From Rhodobacterales bacterium HKCCA1288 (lineage in GTDB: Bacteria; Pseudomonadota; Alphaproteobacteria; Rhodobacterales; Rhodobacteraceae): a DNA stretch of 64,000 nucleotides. The DNA lies in assembly GCA_015693905.1 (NCBI GenBank), contig CP065161.1:1967001-2031000 (forward strand). The letters run 5' to 3'. The position numbers and the translations under genes were made by a program. Of this stretch, positions 9,267 through 17,613 are shown piece after piece (the stretch's first letter is position 1; the number at the start of each line of letters is the position of its first letter). Below the pieces are notes generated by a model, which was not told the DNA's origin, ran no database searches, and worked only from the letters and a program-made list of their open reading frames with translations.

Positions 9267-11671
9267 CCGCGCAAGGTTGCCCCCGTTGCCTTACCCACTT
9301 TTTCAATGATTTTGGCGGCAGTGGCTTCGATTTCGTCTTCGGTCAATGTTTTGTCGCGCGGTTGCATCCGAACGGTTAGCGCGATTGATTTGCGCCCTTC
9401 CCCAAGTGAGCCGCCGATGAATTCGTCAAAGACGCTAACATCGGTGATCAAAGCCTTATCTGCACCAAGGGCCGCATTGACCAGATCAAGGGCAGCGGTG
9501 GTGACATCGGTGACAAAGGCGAAATCGCGCTCTACGGGTTGCAGATCGCTGATTTCCAAAGCGCCACGGCTGGCCGAGGTATTTTTGGGCAATGGAATTT
9601 CAGCTGGGTAAAGAACAAACCCCATCGCAGGACCTTTCACATCCATCTCGCGCAAGATTTTGGGGTGAATTTCACCAAAAACGCCCAAGATTTTCTTGGG
9701 GCCAAGGCACAGAACCCCATGCCGCCCAGGATGCCACCATGGATCATCGCTGCGCATGATTTGCATCCGCGCAGGCGCACCCATGGCGGAAAGGGCGGCT
9801 TCAGCATCAGCTTTGGCATCAAATACATCCACAGCGCGGCGTGCCCCATGCGGGTCACGCGGGCCAGTTTGCCCAATTAAAAGACCAGCGGCCTGCGTAT
9901 GCTGTTCTTCTGGCTCGCCGCCATGGAACGCGGCCCCCAGTTCAAACAAGGCCAAATCTGTCATGCCGCGCGCCTGATTGCGGGCTGCTGCCTGCAAAAG
10001 GCCAGGCAAAAGCGCGGGACGCATATGGCTCATTTCCGAAGAAATCGGATTTTCCAAACGCACCGCATCCGTGCCACCCCCAAAGAGCGCCGCAGATTTT
10101 TGATCAATAAAGCTATAGGTGACACATTCATTATACCCCAAAGCGGCGAGGGTGCGCCGCCCTGTGGCTTCACGTTTTTGCATTGGGGTCAGGACAGCGC
10201 GCGTCACGCCTGTGCTAAGGCGTGGCAAGGGCTTTGGCGCCAGTTTGGTGAGCGAGGCGACACGCGCCACTTCTTCCACCAAATCCGCCTCACCTTGAAC
10301 ATCGCGCCGCCACGAGGGCACCCAAACCTCAAGCGTCTCGCCACTGCCGCTGGCTGAAAAACCAAGCGCAGTCAGGATGCGCACCTGTTCCTCGCGCGGG
10401 ATGTCCATACCGACAAGGCTGATCACGCGCGCAGGGTTCAAGCTGTAGCTGCGCGCCATTTTAAGCGCCGCGCCCGCCTCAACCACATCCGAGGCTTCGC
10501 CCCCGCACAGATCAAGGATCATCTGCGTTGCCGCCTCAAGCCCGTCACGGGTGAATTCAGGGTCAACCCCGCGCTCAAAGCGATACCGCGCATCCGAATG
10601 GATTTTTAGATCACGCCCTGTATAGGCGATTTGAACAGGATCCCACCAAGCCGATTCAAGAAACACATTCACGGTCTCATCCGTGCATCCCGTTTCTTCA
10701 CCGCCCATGATGCCCGCGATGCTTTCGGGGCCATTGTCATCGGAAATCACCATATGGCCCGCGCCGAAGCGGTAGGTTTTCTCGTCCAAGGCCAATAATT
10801 CTTCGCCGCCTTTGGCGCGGTGAACGCGCAAGCCGCCTTTGACCTTATCGGCATCAAAAACGTGCAAGGGTCGGTTTTGGTCATAGGTGAAGAAATTGGT
10901 GATATCGACCAAGGCGGAAATGGGGCGCAGGCCGATGGCTTTGAGCTGCGCTTGCAACCACGCGGGCGATGGCCCGTTCTTTACGCCACGGATCACGCGG
11001 CCTGTGAAATGCGGCGCGCCATCAAGCGTATCGGTGTCAATCGTCACCGAGATCGGGCAGGGGTAACTGCCTTTGACAGGGGCGACCTCATAGGGTTTCA
11101 ACGTGCCAAGCCCGCGTGCGGCCAAATCCCGCGCCACGCCACGCACGCCAAGCGCATCTTGGCGGTTCGGGGTGATGGCAATTTCAATCACAGGGTCAAT
11201 TTTTTCTGGATCATGCTCTGCCAACCAATCGGCAAAGCTTTGACCCACCTCGCCCGAAGGCAATTCGATGATGCCGTTATGTTCGTCCGAAAGCTCCAAT
11301 TCCCGCTCGGAACACATCATACCGTGGCTTTCGACCCCGCGGATTTTGCCGACCGAAAGGGTCACATCAATGCCAGGGACATAGTCACCTGGGCGCGCGA
11401 CAACCACAGTGATGCCCGCACGCGCATTTGGCGCACCGCAGACAATTTGCTTGTCCCCCTCATCGGTGGCCACAGTGCAGACGCGCAGACGATCCGCATC
11501 GGGGTGTTGTTCGGCATGGGTGACGCGGCCCAGACGAAACCCTGCCAATTTCGCGGCGGGGTTTTCGACCCCCTCCACCTCAAGCCCAAGATCGGTCAGC
11601 GCATCGGCGATGTCCTCAACCGAAGCGGTGGTGTCGAGATGGGTTTTCAGCCAAGACAGCGTGAATTTCAT
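9263..11671 (-). CDS. pheT: Phenylalanine--tRNA ligase beta subunit
   Basis: 802 residues, standard for the bacterial beta chain of the alpha2beta2 enzyme that charges tRNA-Phe. The N-terminal tRNA-binding EMAP-like domain (about residues 40-150) is followed by the B3/B4 editing domain, the B5 domain and the catalytic-like core. The C-terminal ferredoxin-like anticodon-binding domain begins near ISDLQPVERDFAFV. The start MKFTLSWLKTHLDTTAS is canonical. It is separated from the upstream pheS by an unusual 240-bp GC-rich spacer. Confidence 0.97.
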   Translation of the reverse strand: MKFTLSWLKTHLDTTASVEDIADALTDLGLEVEGVENPAAKLAGFRLGRVTHAEQHPDADRLRVCTVATDEGDKQIVCGAPNARAGITVVVARPGDYVPGIDVTLSVGKIRGVESHGMMCSERELELSDEHNGIIELPSGEVGQSFADWLAEHDPEKIDPVIEIAITPNRQDALGVRGVARDLAARGLGTLKPYEVAPVKGSYPCPISVTIDTDTLDGAPHFTGRVIRGVKNGPSPAWLQAQLKAIGLRPISALVDITNFFTYDQNRPLHVFDADKVKGGLRVHRAKGGEELLALDEKTYRFGAGHMVISDDNGPESIAGIMGGEETGCTDETVNVFLESAWWDPVQIAYTGRDLKIHSDARYRFERGVDPEFTRDGLEAATQMILDLCGGEASDVVEAGAALKMARSYSLNPARVISLVGMDIPREEQVRILTALGFSASGSGETLEVWVPSWRRDVQGEADLVEEVARVASLTKLAPKPLPRLSTGVTRAVLTPMQKREATGRRTLAALGYNECVTYSFIDQKSAALFGGGTDAVRLENPISSEMSHMRPALLPGLLQAAARNQARGMTDLALFELGAAFHGGEPEEQHTQAAGLLIGQTGPRDPHGARRAVDVFDAKADAEAALSAMGAPARMQIMRSDDPWWHPGRHGVLCLGPKKILGVFGEIHPKILREMDVKGPAMGFVLYPAEIPLPKNTSASRGALEISDLQPVERDFAFVTDVTTAALDLVNAALGADKALITDVSVFDEFIGGSLGEGRKSIALTVRMQPRDKTLTEDEIEATAAKIIEKVGKATGATLRG

Positions 11672-11911
11672 GGCGTGGGCCTCCGTTTAAGCGGTCGGAT
11701 GTCGATTAAACCACGGCGCGCGTGATTGGAAGGGTGGAATGAGGGCGCGCGCTTGCCCGCGGGGTGGCGCTGATCCAGCACTTTATCGTTTCAAGATCGG
11801 ACGACCCCCGAGCGCGCGAAGGTGGTGCCATAGCGCCAGCCCGATGGGGCGGGCAGGCGCTCGCCCGGCGCCCTCGGCGTTATTCGGGCGAGGTGTTGGG
11901 GTTGATCCCCC
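11672..11911. repeat. GC-rich hairpin-bearing spacer between pheS and pheT
   Basis: This 240-bp spacer is richer in G+C than its flanks and holds overlapping palindromes, for example GGCGC-TCGCCCG-GCGCC and CGGGC...GCCCG around 11850-11880. No convincing reading frame is present. It resembles an interspersed palindromic intergenic element, but no second copy occurs in this window, so the call is tentative. Confidence 0.35.
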
Positions 11912-12982
11912 TCACCCCCGATGCAAATTCGGCATATCCAAGCTTGCAAAGCCGTAATGGCGCAGCCAGCGCAGGTCTGAATCGAAAAACGCGCGCAGAT
12001 CCGGGATGCCGTATTTCAGCATCGCCAAGCGGTCGATCCCGATGCCGAAGGCAAAGCCTTGCCATTCATTGGGGTCAATCCCGCCTGCTTGCAGCACCTT
12101 TGGATGCACCATGCCTGACCCCAACACCTCAAGCCAGTCATTGCCCTCGCCCACTTTCACCGTGCCGCCTTCCCATGAGCATTGGATGTCTACCTCGGCG
12201 GAAGGTTCGGTGAAGGGGAAATGCGAGGCGCGGAAGCGGGTTTTGACCGATGTGCCGAAAAAGGCCGAGAAGAACTCCTCCAAAACCCATTTCAGATTGG
12301 CCATGGAGATATCTTTATCAATCGCCAAGCCCTCGACCTGATGGAACATCGGTGTATGGGTCTGGTCGTAATCGGCGCGATAGACGCGACCGGGTGCAAT
12401 GATGCGGCAAGGCGCGCCATTGGCCTCCATATAACGGATTTGCACGGGGCTTGTATGCGTGCGCAGCACATGGGGCGGGCGGTCATCCCCTTCGGCGCGG
12501 TGGGTGTAGAATGTGTCCATTTCCGCGCGGGCAGGGTGATGGCCTGGAATATTTAGCGCATCGAAATTGTAGAAATCGGTTTCAATCTGCGGGCCTTCTG
12601 CCACGGCAAAACCCATATCCGCGAAAATCGCGGTGACTTCTTCGGTGACTTGGCTCACGGGGTGGATGCTGCCCTGACGGCGATGGCGGGCGGGCAGGGT
12701 CACATCTAGCCATTCTGCCTTCAGCCGTTCATCTAGTGCGGCATCGCCAAGCGCGGCTTTCTTCGCCACAAGCGCGCTGTTGACCTCATCCTTCAGCGCG
12801 TTCAGCGCGGGGCCTGCCACCTGACGCTCTTCGGCGCTCATCTGCCCTAGTTCGCGCATCTTCAGGCTGATCTCACCTTTTTTGCCAAGGGCAGCCACAC
12901 GCAACTCTTCAAGTGAGGCTTCGTCCGAAGCCTGAGCAATGCGATCAAGCCAAAGGTGGCGCAGGTCATCAAATGCGGTCAT
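11912..12982 (-). CDS. pheS: Phenylalanine--tRNA ligase alpha subunit
   Basis: 356 residues, the catalytic alpha chain of phenylalanyl-tRNA synthetase. An N-terminal helical hairpin (coiled coil that contacts tRNA) leads into the class II core. Motif 2 is visible around [13 protein letters not shown] and the [13 protein letters not shown] segment, and motif 3 is [19 protein letters not shown] near the C-terminus. It follows rpmI and rplT in the same direction, the widespread translation-gene order, though a terminator lies between rplT and pheS. Confidence 0.97.
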   Translation of the reverse strand: MTAFDDLRHLWLDRIAQASDEASLEELRVAALGKKGEISLKMRELGQMSAEERQVAGPALNALKDEVNSALVAKKAALGDAALDERLKAEWLDVTLPARHRRQGSIHPVSQVTEEVTAIFADMGFAVAEGPQIETDFYNFDALNIPGHHPARAEMDTFYTHRAEGDDRPPHVLRTHTSPVQIRYMEANGAPCRIIAPGRVYRADYDQTHTPMFHQVEGLAIDKDISMANLKWVLEEFFSAFFGTSVKTRFRASHFPFTEPSAEVDIQCSWEGGTVKVGEGNDWLEVLGSGMVHPKVLQAGGIDPNEWQGFAFGIGIDRLAMLKYGIPDLRAFFDSDLRWLRHYGFASLDMPNLHRG

Positions 12983-13081
12983 GGGTTTGTCTCCGTAGAA
13001 TTGCCGCTTGAGCTATCACAAGAACCCTCAAATGCAAGGCCTGCAACAGGGGCAACGGCTTTTGGCTGCGTGTTCAGCAAA

Positions 13082-13122
13082 GAAAAACCCCCGCCAAATC
13101 GTTGGCAGGGGTTTCACTTACC
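13082..13122 (-). terminator. Rho-independent terminator after rplT
   Basis: On the minus strand ACCCCTGCCAA pairs with TTGGCGGGGGT across a CGAT loop, followed by TTTTCTTTG. It lies 16 bp past the rplT stop and would end or reduce transcription before pheS. Confidence 0.85.
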
Positions 13123-13137
13123 AAATTTTGGCGCAAA

Positions 13138-13497
13138 TCAGAGCGCGGCTTTCGCCTGTGCAACAATCGCCCCAAACGCTTCTGGCTCATGCACAGCGAG
13201 ATCAGCCAGAACCTTGCGGTCGACTTCGATCCCTGCTTTTGCAAGACCATTGATAAAGCGCGAATAGCTCAGATCGGCGTCAAAGCTGCGCACGGCAGCG
13301 TTGATGCGCTGAATCCACAAAGCGCGGAATTGACGCTTACGCGCCTTGCGGTCGCGGGTTGCGTATTGGTTGGCTTTATCGACCGCCTGCGTTGCAGTGC
13401 GGAAGTTGCGCGAACGCGCGCCATAATAACCTTTTGCCGCGTCAAGAACCTTCTTGTGACGGCGATGGGTGACGGTACCACCTTTTGTGCGGGACAT
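13138..13497 (-). CDS. rplT: 50S ribosomal protein L20
   Basis: 119 residues, highly basic, starting [20 protein letters not shown]. It contains the family core [12 protein letters not shown] and the [20 protein letters not shown] segment that contacts 23S rRNA. L20 is needed for early assembly of the large subunit. It follows rpmI by 12 bp; in many bacteria L20 represses this operon, but no leader structure can be verified here because infC is not adjacent. Confidence 0.98.
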   Translation of the reverse strand: MSRTKGGTVTHRRHKKVLDAAKGYYGARSRNFRTATQAVDKANQYATRDRKARKRQFRALWIQRINAAVRSFDADLSYSRFINGLAKAGIEVDRKVLADLAVHEPEAFGAIVAQAKAAL

Positions 13498-13509
13498 CTC
13501 AGCGCCTCC

Positions 13510-13710
13510 TTAACGAGCGTATGGCATGTAGGTTTTGACGATCTTCGCGTCAGGGGCCGACAATGTTGTCGTGCCGCGCGCGTCGCGGATGAACTTGGTT
13601 GTCCGCTTGATCATGCCGTGGCGCTTGCCAGCTTGGCCAGCTTTGACCTTGCCACTCGCCGTCATTTTGAAGCGCTTTTTGGCGCTCGACTTCGTCTTCA
13701 TCTTGGGCAT
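13510..13710 (-). CDS. rpmI: 50S ribosomal protein L35
   Basis: 66 residues, starting [20 protein letters not shown], the canonical L35 beginning. An upstream ATG in frame would add MPKKETK, but GAAGGAG sits about 6 bases before the 13710 start, which decides it. The protein is very basic and ends [13 protein letters not shown]. First gene of the rpmI-rplT pair; the promoter should lie in the 110 bp before it. Confidence 0.97.
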   Translation of the reverse strand: MPKMKTKSSAKKRFKMTASGKVKAGQAGKRHGMIKRTTKFIRDARGTTTLSAPDAKIVKTYMPYAR

Positions 13711-13822
13711 TTTCGTCTCCTTCTTAGGCAACGTTCAAGCGCGATTCGGCATGCCACTTTTGGCCGATCGCACCGTTGGAGAGCGCCGCTTACCCCCAAA
13801 ACGGTGAAAGCGCAACCCCTCT

Positions 13823-14050
13823 TCAGCGGAGTATAAGTGCCGCCACCTCAACAAAACTTGCTGCAAATGGCGCCCATCCGATGGGAAGACCGCCGAGGGT
13901 ATAAACCGCAATCAGCATCGCCAGCCCTGCCCCCAAAACGCCCGCCGCGGTGACGTTTCGTTTGCGATTTGCCCAAGCTGAGATCACCGCAACCGCGCCA
14001 AGCCCTGCGCAGAGTGTCCCTGTCACCAAAAATAGGTTCACGAGGGGCAT
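13823..14050 (-). CDS. Small inner-membrane protein of unknown function
   Basis: 75 residues with two or three hydrophobic helices (LFLVTGTLCAGLGAVAVISA, then a glycine/alanine-rich stretch and a final helix). No motif is recognised. The ATG lies six bases after the pyk stop, so it is most likely the second gene of the pyk transcript. Its compact membrane architecture and tight coupling argue that it is real; function unknown. Confidence 0.6.
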   Translation of the reverse strand: MPLVNLFLVTGTLCAGLGAVAVISAWANRKRNVTAAGVLGAGLAMLIAVYTLGGLPIGWAPFAASFVEVAALILR

Positions 14051-14056
14051 TCACAG

Positions 14057-15505
14057 TTACTCAGGATCAGCAGAATAAATCAGCCGTTCATCACAAGGGG
14101 CGACCCGCAGAATATTTGTTGTGCCTTGCACGTTAAACGGCACGCCTGCGGTCACCACAATCTGATCCGTAGCCTCGGCGAAGCCGCCTTCGCGCGCGGC
14201 GCGCGCGGCGCTGATGACGGCGCCTTTGAAGCGCTCGACCTTTTCGGTCAGCACGCAGGTTGTTCCCCATGTCAAACACATCCGCCGCGCCACCCGTAAG
14301 ACGGGCGTCAGGCCAATCACGGGCACGCAAGGCCGCTCGCGCGCCACAAGGGCGGCGGTGGTGCCCGATTGGGTGAAGCAGCAAATCGCTTTGATGTTGG
14401 TTGTTTCGGCGATTTCCCGCGCGGCCACCACGATTGCATCCGCAACACTGGCGCGGTTCACACGGCGGGACGCGTCAATAACTTCGCGATAGGTTTGATC
14501 ACTTTCCACTTCGCGCGCGACTGCGTCCATCGTGCGAACGGCCTCAATTGGATATTGGCCCGCCGCTGACTCAGCGCTGAGCATGACAGCATCCGCACCC
14601 TCATATATCGCAGTTGCCACATCCGAGACTTCGGCGCGGGTTGGCACGGGGCTTTCGATCATGGATTCAAGCATCTGGGTTGCCACAATCACGGGCTTGG
14701 CCGCAGAACGGCATTTGCGCACCAGACGTTTTTGGATGGGCGGCACGTTTTGCACTGGCAATTCTACGCCCAAATCACCGCGGGCCACCATGATGCCATC
14801 TGAAGCGGCAAGGATTTCATCAAACGCCTTCACGGCCGCGGGCTTTTCAATTTTCGACAAGATCGCGGCACGGCCCTTCGCCAATCCACGGGCCTCTTCA
14901 ACGTCAGCGGCACGCTGCACAAAGGACAGCGCCAACCAATCCACCCCCAATTCGCAAGCGAATTCCAGATCACTGCGGTCTTTTGCCGAAAGCGCCGCCA
15001 AAGGCAGCACCACATCAGGCACATTCACGCCCTTGCGGTTCGAAATTGTGCCCGCATTGAGCGCGACACAATCGGCAAAATCCTTGCCGCATTTGGTGAC
15101 ACGCAGTTTAAGCTTGCCATCATTCACCAAAAGATGCGCGCCAACTTCCAAGGCTTCAAAAATTTCTGGATGGGGCAGACAAACGCGGGTCGCGTCACCC
15201 GGTGTTTTGTCGAGGTCAAAACGGAAGGCTGCCCCCTCTTCGAGATCTTGCGCGGCATCGCCCTCAAACACGCCGCAGCGTAGTTTTGGCCCTTGCAAAT
15301 CGGCCAAGATTGCAATGGGGCGGCCGGTTTTTTCTTCGATACGGCGAATGATTGCATGGCGGGCGGCGATGTCGTCCTGCGTGCCATGACTCATATTAAG
15401 GCGGAACACATCCGCGCCTGCTTCGAACAGCGCCTCAATTGTCGCTTCGTCACTGGAGGCAGGCCCCAATGTGGCAACAATTTTCACATTCCGCATCCGT
15501 TTCAT
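14057..15505 (-). CDS. pyk: Pyruvate kinase
   Basis: 482 residues from the chosen ATG at 15505. It converts phosphoenolpyruvate and ADP to pyruvate and ATP. The product starts MKRMRNVKIVATLGPASS, matching the family; the frame remains open 21 codons further upstream (MSANIRAKQNQTKRAARGED), which is basic and not conserved. The active-site segment LSKIEKPAAVKAFDEIL and the Mg/K site MVARGDLGVELP are present, and the C-terminal allosteric domain is complete. AGAGGGGAAG precedes the start. Divergent from the N-formylglutamate amidohydrolase-like gene. Confidence 0.95.
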   Translation of the reverse strand: MKRMRNVKIVATLGPASSDEATIEALFEAGADVFRLNMSHGTQDDIAARHAIIRRIEEKTGRPIAILADLQGPKLRCGVFEGDAAQDLEEGAAFRFDLDKTPGDATRVCLPHPEIFEALEVGAHLLVNDGKLKLRVTKCGKDFADCVALNAGTISNRKGVNVPDVVLPLAALSAKDRSDLEFACELGVDWLALSFVQRAADVEEARGLAKGRAAILSKIEKPAAVKAFDEILAASDGIMVARGDLGVELPVQNVPPIQKRLVRKCRSAAKPVIVATQMLESMIESPVPTRAEVSDVATAIYEGADAVMLSAESAAGQYPIEAVRTMDAVAREVESDQTYREVIDASRRVNRASVADAIVVAAREIAETTNIKAICCFTQSGTTAALVARERPCVPVIGLTPVLRVARRMCLTWGTTCVLTEKVERFKGAVISAARAAREGGFAEATDQIVVTAGVPFNVQGTTNILRVAPCDERLIYSADPE

Positions 15506-15700
15506 CCGATCTTCCCCTCTGGCCGCTCTCTTGGTCTGGTTCTGCTTTGCGCGAATGTTAGCGCTCACATCTTGCGCCTCTTATAGACGAAGCGCGCATA
15601 AGAGCAATCTATCTTCAATTCGAATTGATGACCTAGCCCTTTGTCACTTCGATTGATATTCAACCCCAATCTGACAAACAAGTGTGAGCATTCCGTGACG

Positions 15701-16471
15701 ATGGCTAAGTCAAACCTGCAAATATCGGATCCTGATTTTGTGCCCGTCACAGTCGAGGGGGAAATGCGTCCCTCTCGTTGGGTAATTTCGGTGGATCATG
15801 CGTCCAATACGGTGCCGCCTTGTGTCAACGGCGGTGATCTTCAAATCGCGCCCGAAGATATGGCGCGCCATATCGCCTATGATGTCGGTGCTTTGGGTGT
15901 CGCGCGCCATTTGGGTGTGCTGATGGATGCGCCCGTTGTCGCCTCGACTTTTTCACGTTTGGTGATTGATCCCAATCGGGGCGAGGATGATCCGACCTTG
16001 GTGATGAAACTGTATGATGGAACCATCATTCCGACCAATCGCCATGTGGACGAGGTTGAAGTTGAGCGCCGCTTGGCGAAGTTCCACCGCCCCTATCACA
16101 ACGCTTTGGCCCAAGTGATTGCTGCACGGCCCAATCCTGTGCTTTTGGCGGTGCATTCCTTCACCCCGCAATTCCGCGGTCGCGCCCTGCGCCCGTGGCA
16201 GGTTGGGGTGCTCTATGCGCAAGACACGCGCTTAGCTGCGCCACTGCTTGATCTCTTGCGTGGCGAAGCGGATCTTTGTGTGGGTGATAACCAACCCTAT
16301 TCAGGGGCCTTGGGTGGGGATGCAATGGATCGCCATGGCCTACAGACAGGGCGACCCCATGTGTTGATTGAATTGCGCAATGATTTGATTGAACGCCCTG
16401 AGGATCAAAAAGCATGGGCCGTGCGATTGGCCCCTTTGCTTGACCAAGCCCTTCGGAATGCCCAAGTTTAG
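15701..16471 (+). CDS. N-formylglutamate amidohydrolase family protein
   Basis: 256 residues from the ATG at 15701 (a GTG two codons earlier is possible). The family motifs SVDHASNTVPP near the N-terminus, DPNRGEDDPTLV and LLAVHSFTP are visible, giving histidines and acids for a zinc-dependent amidase. Family members hydrolyse N-formylglutamate at the end of histidine degradation, but Rhodobacterales have several paralogs of unknown substrate and no hut genes are nearby. Followed after 23 bp by a DUF1244 gene, with which it is probably cotranscribed. Confidence 0.9.
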   Translation: MAKSNLQISDPDFVPVTVEGEMRPSRWVISVDHASNTVPPCVNGGDLQIAPEDMARHIAYDVGALGVARHLGVLMDAPVVASTFSRLVIDPNRGEDDPTLVMKLYDGTIIPTNRHVDEVEVERRLAKFHRPYHNALAQVIAARPNPVLLAVHSFTPQFRGRALRPWQVGVLYAQDTRLAAPLLDLLRGEADLCVGDNQPYSGALGGDAMDRHGLQTGRPHVLIELRNDLIERPEDQKAWAVRLAPLLDQALRNAQV

Positions 16472-16494
16472 TGTAAGATAAAGGAGAGGGCAGA

Positions 16495-16791
16495 ATGGAT
16501 CAGCAGACCCGCACCGAACTTGAAGCCGCCGCATTTCGCCGCCTGTTGGCGCATCTTGATAGCCGCAAAGATGTTCAGAATATTGATATGATGAACCTGA
16601 CAGGGTTCTGCCGCAATTGCCTCTCGCGGTGGTATCAAGAAGCGGCTGAGGAACAGGGTCTTTCCATCGACAAAGAAACGGCCCGCGAAGCAATTTACGG
16701 AATGCCCTATGACGATTGGAAAGCGCAGTATCAATCCGATGCGAGCGCTGCGCAATTGGCGGATTTCGAAAAGAACAAACCCGCGGATTAA
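16495..16791 (+). CDS. DUF1244 domain-containing protein
   Basis: 98 residues, all-helical, with the family core NLTGFCRNCLSRWYQEAAEE (two cysteines spaced CRNC) and AIYGMPYDDWKAQYQ. The function of DUF1244 is unknown; the conserved cysteine pair hints at metal or redox chemistry, which is inference. AAGGAGAGGGCAGA precedes the ATG. Its stop overlaps the convergent yaaA stop by four bases. Confidence 0.92.
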   Translation: MDQQTRTELEAAAFRRLLAHLDSRKDVQNIDMMNLTGFCRNCLSRWYQEAAEEQGLSIDKETAREAIYGMPYDDWKAQYQSDASAAQLADFEKNKPAD

Positions 16792-17561
16792 GCCGCCTTT
16801 GCAGCGGCCTCATCCCGCAGGAAAGTCGGCTTTTCTGCTGTGCTGAGCTCTGGCGCGAATTTATAGCCGCCAAGATCAAAATCCTTGAGGCCTTCAGGGT
16901 CGGTGATGCGGTTTTCAACGATAAACCGCGCCATTGCACCGCGTGCCTTTTTCGCGAAAAAACTCACGATTTTTGGCCCTGCGGGTTTGTCCTCCATGAA
17001 AACGGGGGTGATGACCTTCAGGGCGAGGCTGCTTTCATCCACCGCGCCGAAATATTCGACCGAGGCGCAGTTAACCAAATACGCGCTACCAGTGGCTTGT
17101 GCCTGCTCGTTAAGGGCTTGTGCCAAACGATCGCCCCAATAGGCATAGAGGTTGGCCCCTTTGGCGTTTTTCATGCGGCTGCCCATCTCAAGGCGATAGG
17201 GCGCAATGGCGTCCAGCGGGCGCAGAACACCATAAAGCCCCGATAAAATTCGCAAATGGTCTTGGGCATAGCGCAAACCATCGTCAGAGAGGCTTTGCGC
17301 CTCTAGTCCCGTATAAGTGTCCCCTGCAAAAGCATAGATTGCGGGGCGCAGATCGGTTTCGGCCTCAAAATTCTGGAACCTCTCATGGTTCAGCTTTGCC
17401 AAATCGTCAGAGATGGACATCAGCTTTTTCAGATCAGCGGGTTTCAGTTTCTTAGCCACGGCCGCCAATTCGCGCGCGTTCGCGGCAAAGGCAGGTGTGG
17501 TTGTGGCTGCCTCTTGCGCAGCCCAATCAAGACGCTTTGCGGGGGAAATGACGACCAGCAT
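16788..17561 (-). CDS. yaaA: Peroxide stress protein YaaA
   Basis: 257 residues, starting MLVVISPAKRLDWAA, the standard YaaA/UPF0246 beginning. The family segments YAFAGDTYTGL, LSGLYGVLRPLD and VNCASVEYFGAV are present. In E. coli YaaA lowers free iron during hydrogen peroxide stress under OxyR control; no operator can be identified here. Monocistronic between convergent DUF1244 and upstream recQ. Confidence 0.94.
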   Translation of the reverse strand: MLVVISPAKRLDWAAQEAATTTPAFAANARELAAVAKKLKPADLKKLMSISDDLAKLNHERFQNFEAETDLRPAIYAFAGDTYTGLEAQSLSDDGLRYAQDHLRILSGLYGVLRPLDAIAPYRLEMGSRMKNAKGANLYAYWGDRLAQALNEQAQATGSAYLVNCASVEYFGAVDESSLALKVITPVFMEDKPAGPKIVSFFAKKARGAMARFIVENRITDPEGLKDFDLGGYKFAPELSTAEKPTFLRDEAAAKAA

Positions 17562-17613
17562 ATCAAACCTCCTGAACCAGAACTTGACCCTAACTTAGGG
17601 TTAGGCGCGGTGA

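Noticed and set aside
10820-11725. 301-codon plus-strand frame opposite pheT
   Set aside because: Antisense shadow of conserved pheT; no ribosome site or family resemblance.
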